NCBI GenBank assembly: GCA_964485405.1
Contig: CAZAJG010000017.1
Coordinates: 9,505 to 73,504 of the forward strand
Direction: 5' to 3'
Source: CAKZNE01 sp964485405
Lineage (GTDB): Bacteria; Bacteroidota; Bacteroidia; Flavobacteriales; Schleiferiaceae
Length of the DNA stretch: 64,000 nucleotides
This document shows positions 55,226 to 63,633 of the stretch, in pieces. The notes below the pieces were generated by a model that did no database searches, was not told where the DNA came from, and saw only the letters and a list, made by a program, of their open reading frames with translations. The position numbers and the translations under genes were made by a program. The first letter of the stretch is position 1; every line of letters begins with the position of its first letter.

Positions 55226-56956
55226 ATGAAGTCTCTCTGGGTATTAAACAAATATTTCTTTAAGTATAGATTCCGACTGATCATTGGAGTGGTCTTTGTT
55301 ACCATATCTGTAATTTTTGGTGTTTTTCCAGCCCAATTTGTTCGTCAATCCTTCGATGTAGTTCAGGAGGCGATAAACTCTTATCAAATTGAAGGCGAAA
55401 CGGGTACAGGTGATTTAACAAACAAACTACTCCTCTACGGACTTGTGATTATTGGAGCATCCTTACTAAAAGGTCTTTTCATGTTCTTTATGAGGCAAAC
55501 CATTATTGTGGTAAGCCGATTTATTGAATACGATATGAAAAATGAGATTTTTGAGCAATATCAAAATCTATCCTTAGCATTTTATAAGAGAAATAATACC
55601 GGTGATTTAATGAATCGCATTAGCGAAGATGTGAGCCGCGTGCGAATGTATCTTGGACCTGCAATCATGTATACCATCAATGTTAGCATTTCGTTAGTGA
55701 TCATCATCTCTATCATGCTTTCTATAAATGTCCGTCTTTCTCTTTATGTTCTAGCCCCATTACCTATCCTCTCCGTGGCTATTTACTATGTAAGTCGGAT
55801 GATTAACGTGAAAAGTGAACAAGTTCAAAGACAACTCAGTAACATCAGCACTTTTGTTCAAGAAGCTTTTAGCGGAATACGCGTATTAAAAGCCTACGTG
55901 CGAGAAGATAAATCCATTGAGGATTTTAAGACACAGGCCAATACCTANNNNNNNNNNATTCTTTTGATTGGTATTTCTACCATTATGACTATCTACATAG
56001 GAGGGCAAGAAGCGATAAAAGGGAATATTTCAGCCGGTAACATTGCAGAATTTATAATTTATGTAAATATGCTTACGTGGCCCGTTGCCTCTATTGGCTG
56101 GGTAACTTCTTTAGTTCAGAGAGCAGCAGCTTCTCAAGAACGTATTAATGAGTTTTTAAGCATTACTCCAGAAATTCAGAATCCGACAAATGCCCCTCTG
56201 AATCTTCAAGGAAACGTTGACTTTAAAAATGTAAGCTTCACTTATCCGGATACTGGAATTGAAGCTTTAAAAAGCATCTCTTTCTCCATTAAAGAAGGAC
56301 AATCTTTGGCTATTATTGGAAAAACAGGGTCCGGAAAATCGACTATTGCTCAGCTTATAGGACGTTTGTATGACACTTCATCAGGCGAAATACACATAGA
56401 TGGCAAGCCCGTTGACTCAGTAAATCTCGATGAGTTGAGAAAATCGATTGGTTTTGTTCCACAAGAAGCATTTCTATTTTCAGATAACATTGCCAACAAT
56501 ATTGCTTTTGGATTGAGTGATGCGAGTCAGGAGCAGGTGGAAAAAGCAGCCAAAAATGCTGAAGTTCATGAAAATATAATTGGCTTTCCAAAAGGTTATG
56601 AAACTCGAGTTGGTGAAAGAGGAATCACCCTATCTGGAGGACAAAAACAGAGAGTGAGTATTGCTCGGGCTATTATAAAGGAACCTAAATTTTTAATTTT
56701 TGACGATTGTCTTTCTGCAGTTGATACAGAAACAGAAGAGAATATTTTGCGAAACCTCAAGAAGCTGATCGATAAGAAAACAACCTTAATTATAAGCCAT
56801 AGAATCTCTTCAGTAAAGCATGCGGATGAGATTATAGTGCTGGAAGAGGGTAAAATCATTGAAAGAGGCACGCACGATAGCTTAATGGATGAAAAAGGTT
56901 ACTACCAGCAAATGTTTGAGCAGCAATTAGTAGAGGATTCTAAGAAAGCCGTTTAA
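55226..56956 (+). CDS. ABC exporter, fused membrane and ATPase domains (interrupted by gap)
   Basis: 576 residues as read. Six transmembrane segments occupy residues about 15-300, with the gap at 55948-55957 lying in the membrane domain. The ATPase half has Walker A IGKTGSGKST, the Q-loop GFVPQEAFLFSDN, signature LSGGQKQR, Walker B FLIFDDCLSAVD and switch His in ISHRISS. The frame stays open across the 10 Ns, but homologues usually have about 15-20 more residues here (after QANTY and before LLIGIST), so the gap hides more than it shows. MsbA/BmrA-type, exporting lipid or drug-like substrates; the substrate cannot be told. Confidence 0.93.
   Translation: MKSLWVLNKYFFKYRFRLIIGVVFVTISVIFGVFPAQFVRQSFDVVQEAINSYQIEGETGTGDLTNKLLLYGLVIIGASLLKGLFMFFMRQTIIVVSRFIEYDMKNEIFEQYQNLSLAFYKRNNTGDLMNRISEDVSRVRMYLGPAIMYTINVSISLVIIISIMLSINVRLSLYVLAPLPILSVAIYYVSRMINVKSEQVQRQLSNISTFVQEAFSGIRVLKAYVREDKSIEDFKTQANTXXXXILLIGISTIMTIYIGGQEAIKGNISAGNIAEFIIYVNMLTWPVASIGWVTSLVQRAAASQERINEFLSITPEIQNPTNAPLNLQGNVDFKNVSFTYPDTGIEALKSISFSIKEGQSLAIIGKTGSGKSTIAQLIGRLYDTSSGEIHIDGKPVDSVNLDELRKSIGFVPQEAFLFSDNIANNIAFGLSDASQEQVEKAAKNAEVHENIIGFPKGYETRVGERGITLSGGQKQRVSIARAIIKEPKFLIFDDCLSAVDTETEENILRNLKKLIDKKTTLIISHRISSVKHADEIIVLEEGKIIERGTHDSLMDEKGYYQQMFEQQLVEDSKKAV
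55948..55957. other. Assembly gap (10 N) inside the ABC exporter gene
   Basis: Ten Ns between QANTY and ILLIGIST. The frame matches by chance or because the missing length fits; roughly 45-60 nt are probably missing judged from family layout. Confidence 0.95.
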
Positions 56957-57010
56957 TCGCTTTTTTTCTGTAAAAACACATTCACCGTGTAGTCGGTATC
57001 ATAATTTTTT

Positions 57011-57018
57011 TAGATTTG
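57011..57018 (+). promoter_or_regulatory. Candidate -7 box of the PUR-domain gene
   Basis: TAGATTTG, exact TAnnTTTG, 26 bp before the ATG; no clear -33 TTG. Confidence 0.45.
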
Positions 57019-57044
57019 TCGCTGATGATATAACGAAAAAGAAG

Positions 57045-57452
57045 ATGAGCGAACAAGTCGACCACGGAAAAGAAGAAATACACTCCAAAGTATTAAGAGC
57101 AGGCCGAAGAACTTATTTTTTCGATGTAAGAGCTACCAAAGCTGATGACTATTACTTGACGATTACTGAGAGTAAAAAGCATACCAGCGAAAATGGTAGT
57201 AGCTTCTACAAAAAACACAAAATCTACCTGTATAAAGAGGATTTCGATAGGTTCAAAGATATCTTAACGGAGATCACTGATTTTATCGTTTCAGAAAAAG
57301 GCGAAGAAGTAATCTCTGATACACATCAACCTGACTTCCATGCAAATACTACCTCTCATATAGAGGAGGAAAGCAAAGAACAAGATATGGTAACGGAAAC
57401 CGTATCTGAATCGAACAATTCGTTTACCGATATCCAATTCGAAGACATTTAA
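57045..57452 (+). CDS. PUR-family nucleic-acid-binding protein (DUF3276)
   Basis: 135 residues. The PUR-alpha-like repeat spans about residues 10-90 (IHSKVLRAGRRTYFFDVRATKADDYYLTITESKK, SFYKKHKIYLYKEDFDRFKDILTEITDFI), followed by an acidic, disordered tail. Bacteroidota PUR proteins bind single-stranded DNA and RNA, including regulatory RNA contacts. It is monocistronic with its own -7 box and terminator. Confidence 0.92.
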   Translation: MSEQVDHGKEEIHSKVLRAGRRTYFFDVRATKADDYYLTITESKKHTSENGSSFYKKHKIYLYKEDFDRFKDILTEITDFIVSEKGEEVISDTHQPDFHANTTSHIEEESKEQDMVTETVSESNNSFTDIQFEDI

Positions 57453-57472
57453 TACAACTATATAGTATTGAT

Positions 57473-57501
57473 AAAAGGCTTGGTTTTACCAGGCCTTTTT
57501 T
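57473..57501. terminator. Bidirectional intrinsic terminator
   Basis: AAAAGGCTTGG pairs with CCAGGCCTTTT (one wobble) around loop TTTTA, with a T-run on the right and A-run on the left. It serves the PUR gene and the convergent reductase gene, whose stop is at 57506. Confidence 0.85.
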
Positions 57502-57505
57502 GTTT

Positions 57506-58027
57506 TTAGAATTCTAGAAAACCTGTTAGCTGTTCTCTTATTAAAGCAATAGTTTCGTTATCGGATAAACTACCGGCTTCATTCAATAGATTTCCTAAAA
57601 CGGATATCGGCAGTTTGTTCGAGTACACTTCAGCCTTTAAATATTGGAGCACTCCTGTTAGATGATCCATTCCTCTTAAGTTACCCGCCCTTCCAGTTGC
57701 TACTCCTACCAAGGCAATCTTTTTCTTATGCCAGGTTACAGGAGGTATACTATCAATAAAGGCTTTAAACACACCCGGAAAACTTCCGTTATATTCTGGA
57801 GCCACAATCACAATTTTATGAGAAGCCGCTATCTTTTCATCCAAAATAACCTGCACTCCTTCAATCTCTTCACCAAAAGATCCTCCGTATATAAAATCTT
57901 TAGGAAGTTCGGCCATCTCCAGCACTTTCACCTCCTCGCCTCTACCCTCTAATACTTGCTTGTAAGCCAAAACAACAGCTTGCGTTTGGTTTTGAGGTCT
58001 GTGAGTAGCGCATATAATCGTAATCAT
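57506..58027 (-). CDS. NADPH-dependent FMN reductase family protein
   Basis: 173 residues. A flavodoxin-like fold: TIICATHRPQNQT (phosphate loop), VIVAPEYNGSFPGVFKAFIDSIP with the PEYNGS flavin motif, and VGVATGRAGNLRGMDHL. It reduces flavin or quinone-like acceptors using NAD(P)H. It stands alone, with no recognisable promoter in the 192 bp upstream. Confidence 0.92.
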   Translation of the reverse strand: MITIICATHRPQNQTQAVVLAYKQVLEGRGEEVKVLEMAELPKDFIYGGSFGEEIEGVQVILDEKIAASHKIVIVAPEYNGSFPGVFKAFIDSIPPVTWHKKKIALVGVATGRAGNLRGMDHLTGVLQYLKAEVYSNKLPISVLGNLLNEAGSLSDNETIALIREQLTGFLEF

Positions 58028-58219
58028 AATCTATCTTTCTAAGCTGTTAAAAAATTCCTGAATTGCCTTTAGAATTACACTTGCAACCCTACTTATAAAT
58101 CGTATTTTAGAAATTCAGAATGGCTTTATACCAGAGAGCAAATTTCCCTCTGATTTATAAGAATTTAAAGCCAAAACCATAGTTTTTATCATAAGGATTA
58201 TAAACAGAATTGAAGTAAA

Positions 58220-59005
58220 ATGGGCAAAACAGTAGCAGTAGCGAATCAGAAGGGGGGCGTAGGGAAAACTACAACATCTGTTAATCTGGCTGCATCCTTA
58301 GGGGTTTTAGAAAAGAAAGTATTATTAATTGATGCCGATCCACAGGCGAACTCAACCTCGGCATTAGGGTTTGATCCAGATAATGTAACTCAAGGAACAT
58401 ATCAGGTTTTAGAGCACGTATGCTCCGCAAAAGAGGTTATTATAGAAACAAACTCTCCCGGTTTAAGCCTCATTCCAGCACAAATAGATTTGGTGGCTGT
58501 TGAAATTGAGCTAATAGATAAAGAAGAGCGGGAGCATATGCTCAAAAAGGCATTACAAGAAATAAAAGATGATTTTGACTACATCCTTATAGATTGTGCT
58601 CCATCCTTAGGTTTAATCACTTTAAATGCACTCACCGCGGCAGATTCTGTTATTGTACCGATTCAATGTGAATATTTCGCTTTAGAAGGTTTGGGCAAAC
58701 TATTAAACACCATAAAAAGTGTTCAGAATATCCACAACCCAGATCTCGATATTGAAGGTTTGTTGCTCACCATGTTTGACTCTAGGCTACGACTTTCAAA
58801 TCAAGTAGTGGAAGAAGTAAAAACACATTTCCAGAAAATGGTGTTCAATACAGTGATACAAAGAAATGTGCGCTTAAGTGAAGCTCCTAGTTTTGGTGAA
58901 TCAATAATCACTTACGATGCCTCTAGTAAAGGCGCAGCCAATTATCTAAATTTAGCCAGGGAGTTTATTGAGAAAAATGAATTGACTAGCGAAATGGCTA
59001 GCTAA
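58220..59005 (+). CDS. parA: Chromosome-partitioning ATPase ParA (Soj)
   Basis: 261 residues. The deviant Walker A is KGGVGKTT, with LLIDADPQANST and LIDCAPSLGLITLNAL following. It lacks the N-terminal helix-turn-helix of plasmid ParA types, so it is a chromosomal Soj-type. It segregates the origin region with ParB. First gene of the par-to-wbqC run. Confidence 0.96.
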   Translation: MGKTVAVANQKGGVGKTTTSVNLAASLGVLEKKVLLIDADPQANSTSALGFDPDNVTQGTYQVLEHVCSAKEVIIETNSPGLSLIPAQIDLVAVEIELIDKEEREHMLKKALQEIKDDFDYILIDCAPSLGLITLNALTAADSVIVPIQCEYFALEGLGKLLNTIKSVQNIHNPDLDIEGLLLTMFDSRLRLSNQVVEEVKTHFQKMVFNTVIQRNVRLSEAPSFGESIITYDASSKGAANYLNLAREFIEKNELTSEMAS

Positions 59006-59045
59006 TTCCTTTCACGAAAGATTCTATATTCTTTAAAACTCTATT

Positions 59046-59077
59046 TTTGGCTTTGTATTTGAATACGAGTAGTTTTA
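59046..59077 (+). promoter_or_regulatory. Candidate promoter of parB
   Basis: TTTG (59046-59049), a 20-nt spacer and TAGTTTTA (59070-59077) approximate the phylum consensus. TATTTTTG at 59042-59049 is an alternative -7 box. Confidence 0.35.
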
Positions 59078-59100
59078 GCACTTTTTACAATTAAAATCAA

Positions 59101-60006
59101 ATGGCAGCACCTAAGAGGCAGGCATTAGGCAGAGGACTTTCAGCATTATTAAAGGAAACCGAAAATGTAAAATCGGCAAAAGATACCCATGCAGATAAAC
59201 TGGTAGGTGCCATTGCCGAAATTGAAATTGATAAAATTCAAGTAAATCCTTTCCAACCCAGAACACGCTTTGATGAAGAGGCCATTGAGGAACTCAGTAT
59301 TTCTATTCGTGAACTAGGTGTTATTCAACCTATTACAGTAAGAAAAATGCCTGAAGGCACTTTTCAAATCATAAGTGGAGAACGAAGGTTTAGAGCCAGT
59401 AAACATCTTGGAAATAAGACCATTCCGGCTTATGTGCGTATTGCAGATGATCAAACCATGTTGGAAATGGCGTTGGTTGAAAACATCCAAAGGGAAGAAT
59501 TAGATGCCATTGAAGTAGCCTTAAGTTACCAAAGACTTATAGAAGAGTGTAAACTTACCCAAGAAGCTATGAGTGATCGGGTAGGTAAAAAAAGATCTAC
59601 CATTACCAATTATCTTCGTCTTTTAAAGCTGCAGCCCATTATTCAGGCAGGGTTACGCGATAAAATGATAAGCATGGGTCATGCTCGCGCTATTATCAAC
59701 ATCGAAAACGAAGAGGATCAACTTAGCTTATATGAACAAGCTATAGCGAAAGAGCTTTCTGTTAGACAAATAGAAGAAGCCGTTAGACGAATTAAAGAGA
59801 AAAATGCAGCTTCGAAAGATTCAACTGTTAAAACAAATGTTAAAGAGGAAGTAACCGAAAAATATAGCGAAATAAAAAGCGTTCTTGCCGAACACCTTAG
59901 CTCTGATGTGGTTCTTACTCGGAATCAAAAAGGAAAAGGAAAAATCGTGATCAACTTTAAGAATGACGATGACTTTGAACGTATTTTAAATCTTATTACT
60001 CCTTGA
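59101..60006 (+). CDS. parB: ParB/Spo0J chromosome-partitioning protein
   Basis: 301 residues. N-terminal ParB domain with IQVNPFQPRTRFDEEAIEELSISIRELGVIQPI and the CTP-binding GERRFRAS and ENIQRE motifs; the DNA-binding helix-turn-helix is LTQEAMSDRVGKKRSTITNYLRLL; a C-terminal dimerisation part follows. It loads at parS and spreads as a CTP-dependent clamp. No clear parS is seen in this window. Confidence 0.96.
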   Translation: MAAPKRQALGRGLSALLKETENVKSAKDTHADKLVGAIAEIEIDKIQVNPFQPRTRFDEEAIEELSISIRELGVIQPITVRKMPEGTFQIISGERRFRASKHLGNKTIPAYVRIADDQTMLEMALVENIQREELDAIEVALSYQRLIEECKLTQEAMSDRVGKKRSTITNYLRLLKLQPIIQAGLRDKMISMGHARAIINIENEEDQLSLYEQAIAKELSVRQIEEAVRRIKEKNAASKDSTVKTNVKEEVTEKYSEIKSVLAEHLSSDVVLTRNQKGKGKIVINFKNDDDFERILNLITP

Positions 60007-60572
60007 TTTTTAATAAATCAACATATTTCAAGGTATTCACCTTACTATTTTTGTCGCTTCTTCACCCTGTATCAGGCATGGCGCAAGAAGAGACTATCAA
60101 TTCGGAATCAGATACTCTAAGATTACATTCTGTATCAAAAGCAACTTGGAGATCTACCATAGTTCCAAGCTGGGGGCAAGCATATAATAAGAAGTATTGG
60201 AAAATGCCAATCGTTTATGCAGCTATGGGGACTACTATCTTTTTCGCTATAGACAATCACAGCTCTTATAGACGCTACTTAGACGCTTTTAATACACGAA
60301 TTGATGATGACCCAAATACCTCGGATGAATTTGTTGGTATTTATGACGAAAGGCAGTTGATTGAAATACAAGATCAATTCCGAAAATGGCGGGATTTGAA
60401 TATCATCCTTACGGGCTTTGCTTATGCTTTACAGATTATAGATGCGCATGTAGACGCTCATCTTTTTTACTACAATGTAAGTGATGACTTAAGTTTTAGA
60501 TGGGAACCTAGTTTGATCCAAACTCCTAACACGAACGCTATCGGAGTTAGTTTAAAGTTAGACTTAAAATGA
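60003..60572 (+). CDS. DUF5683 membrane-associated protein
   Basis: 189 residues starting at a TTG that overlaps the parB stop (TTGA). This start gives the signal peptide (FKVFTLLFLSLLHPVSGMAQ); the only nearby ATG (residue 26) would destroy it. The DUF5683 body has KATWRSTIVPSWGQAYNKKYWKMPIVYAAMGTTIFF and SYRRYLDAFNTR. Function unknown. It is conserved between parB and dapB in many Bacteroidota. Confidence 0.85.
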   Translation: MIFNKSTYFKVFTLLFLSLLHPVSGMAQEETINSESDTLRLHSVSKATWRSTIVPSWGQAYNKKYWKMPIVYAAMGTTIFFAIDNHSSYRRYLDAFNTRIDDDPNTSDEFVGIYDERQLIEIQDQFRKWRDLNIILTGFAYALQIIDAHVDAHLFYYNVSDDLSFRWEPSLIQTPNTNAIGVSLKLDLK

Positions 60573-61279
60573 AGATAGCGCTAATCGGATATGGAAAGAT
60601 GGGGAAAGCCATCGAGAGCCTTCTACTAAATAGAGGGCACGAAGTGGTTGCCAAGTTTTCTCGTGATGGTATTGATCGGGATAAACTGGAAAAAGCTGAT
60701 GTTGCTATTGAGTTTACACGTCCTGAAGTAGCTTTTGAAAATTTAAAAACCTGTTTTGAACTTCAAATACCGGTAATAACAGGTACCACAGGATGGTTAG
60801 ATGATTACGATGAAGCTGTAAACCTTTGTAAAAAACACCAATCCGCATTTTTATACGCCTCCAATTTTAGTTTAGGCGTCAACATTTTTTTCGAGATCAA
60901 TAAGAAATTGGCGAGTTTAATGCGTCAACAAACAGGCTACAGTGTGAGCATGGAAGAAATTCATCATACTCAAAAACTAGACGCCCCCAGCGGTACCGCT
61001 ATTACTCTTGCTGAACAAATCATAAATCAAATTGAAGAAAAAAACGCTTGGACCTTAAACGGACCCAGCGAAGAAGAGATTCAAATCAATGCTAAAAGAA
61101 TTGAAGGAGTTCCTGGAACTCACAGTATACAATATCAATCCAATATAGATACTATAGAGATTAAACATACTGCACACAACCGCCAAGGCTTTGCTTTAGG
61201 GGCTGTTGTAGCTGCAGAGTTTATTCATAACCAACGTGGTGTTTTCACCATGAAAGACGTTCTCAAATTACAATCATGA
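60569..61279 (+). CDS. dapB: 4-hydroxy-tetrahydrodipicolinate reductase
   Basis: 236 residues. The nucleotide site is GYGKMGKAIE; the family motifs ITGTTGW, YASNFSLGVNIFFEI and HHTQKLDAPSGTAITLA follow. It makes tetrahydrodipicolinate for lysine and peptidoglycan diaminopimelate. It overlaps the DUF5683 stop by 4 bp and lepB by 4 bp. Confidence 0.96.
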   Translation: MKIALIGYGKMGKAIESLLLNRGHEVVAKFSRDGIDRDKLEKADVAIEFTRPEVAFENLKTCFELQIPVITGTTGWLDDYDEAVNLCKKHQSAFLYASNFSLGVNIFFEINKKLASLMRQQTGYSVSMEEIHHTQKLDAPSGTAITLAEQIINQIEEKNAWTLNGPSEEEIQINAKRIEGVPGTHSIQYQSNIDTIEIKHTAHNRQGFALGAVVAAEFIHNQRGVFTMKDVLKLQS

Positions 61280-62925
61280 CAATACTTGATTTTTTACTAC
61301 TGGTTTTTGGTAGTTCTTTTTACTACGGAATTTTAACCTGGAAATTTTATAAGAGTGCTGGTCAAGCTTCTTGGACGGCCTTTGTTCCAATTTATGGCAC
61401 CTATATCCTAACAAAGATTATAGATAGACCCGCTTGGTGGGTGATTCTCTTTTATTTACCCGTAGTGGGAAATATTATGGGTTTAGTTTCAACCTACGAA
61501 TTGTTTCATGTATTCAAGTACAACAAAATCAAGTACACTCTGTATGCAATAATTACAGGAGGGCTCTATTTAGGTTATATCAACTATACCGCAAATTTAG
61601 AGTATTCAGGAAGAGATATTGTAAGCATCCGGAAGCATGTTAGTGAGTTAGGCGCCTCTTTAATGTTTGCTGTGGTCGCTGCTACCATTATCCGAGCTTT
61701 TACATTTGAAGCTTTTACCATTCCTACTCCTTCCATGGAAAAGTCAATGATGGTGGGAGATTTTCTATTTGTAAGTAAAATTCAATATGGGAGTCGATTG
61801 CCAATGACTCCCTTAGCTGTTCCATTGGTCCACAACAAAATTCCTTTGCTCAACGCTCCCTCCTACTCCGATTTAATTAAGCTCCCTTATTTGCGTTTAC
61901 CAAAAATCACGGATGTTGAACGTTTGGACCCTGTAGTATTTAACTACCCTATGGAGAGTGAAAAACCCATAGACAAAAGAGAGCATTATGTAAAAAGATG
62001 CTTAGCCATTCCTGGAGATGAATTGACCATTGTAGATGGGCAAGTGTTTATAAATGGCGACTCTTTGTTTCTGCCAGACCGAGCTTTGCCTCAGTTCAAT
62101 TATTATGTAAAAACTTTGGATAATAATTATCAGCTCAGCCCAAAATACTTAAAGGAAGAATTCGATATCAACTATGTTCCTTATCGAGAATGGAGCGATC
62201 CGAGCTACCCAGAAGGAGATGTTCAGGAACTGATTAGCAACGGCACGCATTTAGGTTATTTAGTAACTATTCCGAGCCATAAACTGGAGGAGTTTAGAGC
62301 GATGCCCAATGTAGTTGAAGTAAGCAGAGTCAATTCTGAGGCCAATAAAAACGAGTATCCTCCCAATATTTCAAAATGGTTACTCAGACTGAGTAATCAA
62401 CACTCTCCTGGCAATCAAATTTTCCCCAACCCAGCCCATGGCGATATTACTTTCAATTGGACAAGGGATAATTACGGTCCTATTTATATGCCTCAAGAAG
62501 GAGACAAATTGGAACTTACCAAAGAGAATTTCCTAAAATTCAGAAGGATTATTGAGGTATATGAAGGTAATGAGCTTAAAGTTGAAGATGGTAAGTACAT
62601 CATTAATGGAGAAGTAGCTACGCATTACACTTTTAAACAAGGATATTATTGGATGATGGGAGATAATCGTCATAACTCCTTAGATTCCCGCTATTGGGGG
62701 TATGTTCCTGAAGATCATATCGTGGGAAAACCCGTTTTCATTTGGATGAGTTTCGACAAGTTTGCGAGTGGTTTTAGTAAAATAAGGACGAACAGAGTTT
62801 TTACTACCGTAAACGGAGCAGGAAATCGTTTCAGTTATTTCTGGCCGTTTGTTATCGTGGTTGTAGTAATTTCTAGCCTAAACAACGTTCGCAAAAAGCG
62901 CAAAAAGAAAAAGCAAGACGCTTAG
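61276..62925 (+). CDS. lepB: Signal peptidase I with extra N-terminal membrane domain
   Basis: 549 residues, far longer than LepB of E. coli. Residues 1-110 form a DUF5684-like domain of several membrane spans. The catalytic Ser153 lies in TIPTPSMEKSMMVGD and Lys240 in YVKRCLAIPGDEL; the late MMGDNRHNSLDSRYWG box is intact. A large insertion (about 255-410) is typical of the phylum. A second span near the C-terminus (FWPFVIVVVVISSL) is followed by a basic tail. It removes Sec signal peptides. Confidence 0.95.
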   Translation: MTILDFLLLVFGSSFYYGILTWKFYKSAGQASWTAFVPIYGTYILTKIIDRPAWWVILFYLPVVGNIMGLVSTYELFHVFKYNKIKYTLYAIITGGLYLGYINYTANLEYSGRDIVSIRKHVSELGASLMFAVVAATIIRAFTFEAFTIPTPSMEKSMMVGDFLFVSKIQYGSRLPMTPLAVPLVHNKIPLLNAPSYSDLIKLPYLRLPKITDVERLDPVVFNYPMESEKPIDKREHYVKRCLAIPGDELTIVDGQVFINGDSLFLPDRALPQFNYYVKTLDNNYQLSPKYLKEEFDINYVPYREWSDPSYPEGDVQELISNGTHLGYLVTIPSHKLEEFRAMPNVVEVSRVNSEANKNEYPPNISKWLLRLSNQHSPGNQIFPNPAHGDITFNWTRDNYGPIYMPQEGDKLELTKENFLKFRRIIEVYEGNELKVEDGKYIINGEVATHYTFKQGYYWMMGDNRHNSLDSRYWGYVPEDHIVGKPVFIWMSFDKFASGFSKIRTNRVFTTVNGAGNRFSYFWPFVIVVVVISSLNNVRKKRKKKKQDA

Positions 62926-63530
62926 TGATTGGAGTTTTTAGCAGTACTTACCTAGGCCCAATAGCTTGGTATAGTGATCTCTTAAAGTGTGAAGAGATTT
63001 ACATAGAAAAGCACGAAAGCTGGCTAAAGCAAACATATAGAAATCGCTGTTATATAGATAGCCCTAACGGTAAGCTAATGTTAAACATACCGGTAAAGCA
63101 CCAAGGTAAAAACACTATTGGCGAAGTAGAAATAGCTTATAACGATTCTTGGTCTGTAAAACATTGGCAAGCTATAAAAACCACTTATGCTACAGCACCC
63201 TTCTTTGAAGTTCTTGCACCAGATTTAAAGGCCATTTTAGATCGAAAGTATTCCAGATTGTATGATCTAAACTTAAGTTTGATACGATTGATTTTAGACT
63301 GGTTAAATGTGGAAAAAACCATTTACCCCACTCAAGAATGGAAAGCGCAAACTACCTTTAAGGACTATCGTTCTGCACACCTACCTAAAAAGCCAATCTA
63401 CTTAAATAGCTTTGAGCCATATCCACAAATGTTTGATCATAAAAATGGATTTCTGGAAAATATTTCAATTCTTGATTTGCTGTTTAACGAAGGGCCTTCG
63501 GCATATGGCTACTTAGTTGAAAATCCTTAA
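62925..63530 (+). CDS. WbqC-family protein
   Basis: 201 residues from the GTG at 62925, which shares one base with the lepB stop TAG. STYLGPIAWYSDLLKCEEIYIEKHESWLKQTYRNRCYI and LMLNIPVKHQGK are family hallmarks. WbqC proteins are linked to glycan-related acetylation or epimerisation loci, but their reaction is not established. Last gene of the par-lepB run. Confidence 0.9.
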   Translation: MIGVFSSTYLGPIAWYSDLLKCEEIYIEKHESWLKQTYRNRCYIDSPNGKLMLNIPVKHQGKNTIGEVEIAYNDSWSVKHWQAIKTTYATAPFFEVLAPDLKAILDRKYSRLYDLNLSLIRLILDWLNVEKTIYPTQEWKAQTTFKDYRSAHLPKKPIYLNSFEPYPQMFDHKNGFLENISILDLLFNEGPSAYGYLVENP

Positions 63531-63633
63531 AATCTAAGTGCATGCAGTTGAAAATACAATCCTTTGAATTCGTATTTTCGCCAGCATAGGTAATCTGTAA
63601 TAAACAGAGCAAGGGCCAAAGCGATTTTAAAAC

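Noticed and set aside
59009..59020. CTTTCACGAAAG between parA and parB as a possible parS site
   Set aside because: It shares only the TTTCACG half with the conserved TGTTTCACGTGAAACA and lacks the central CGTG symmetry, so it is not credible as a ParB site.
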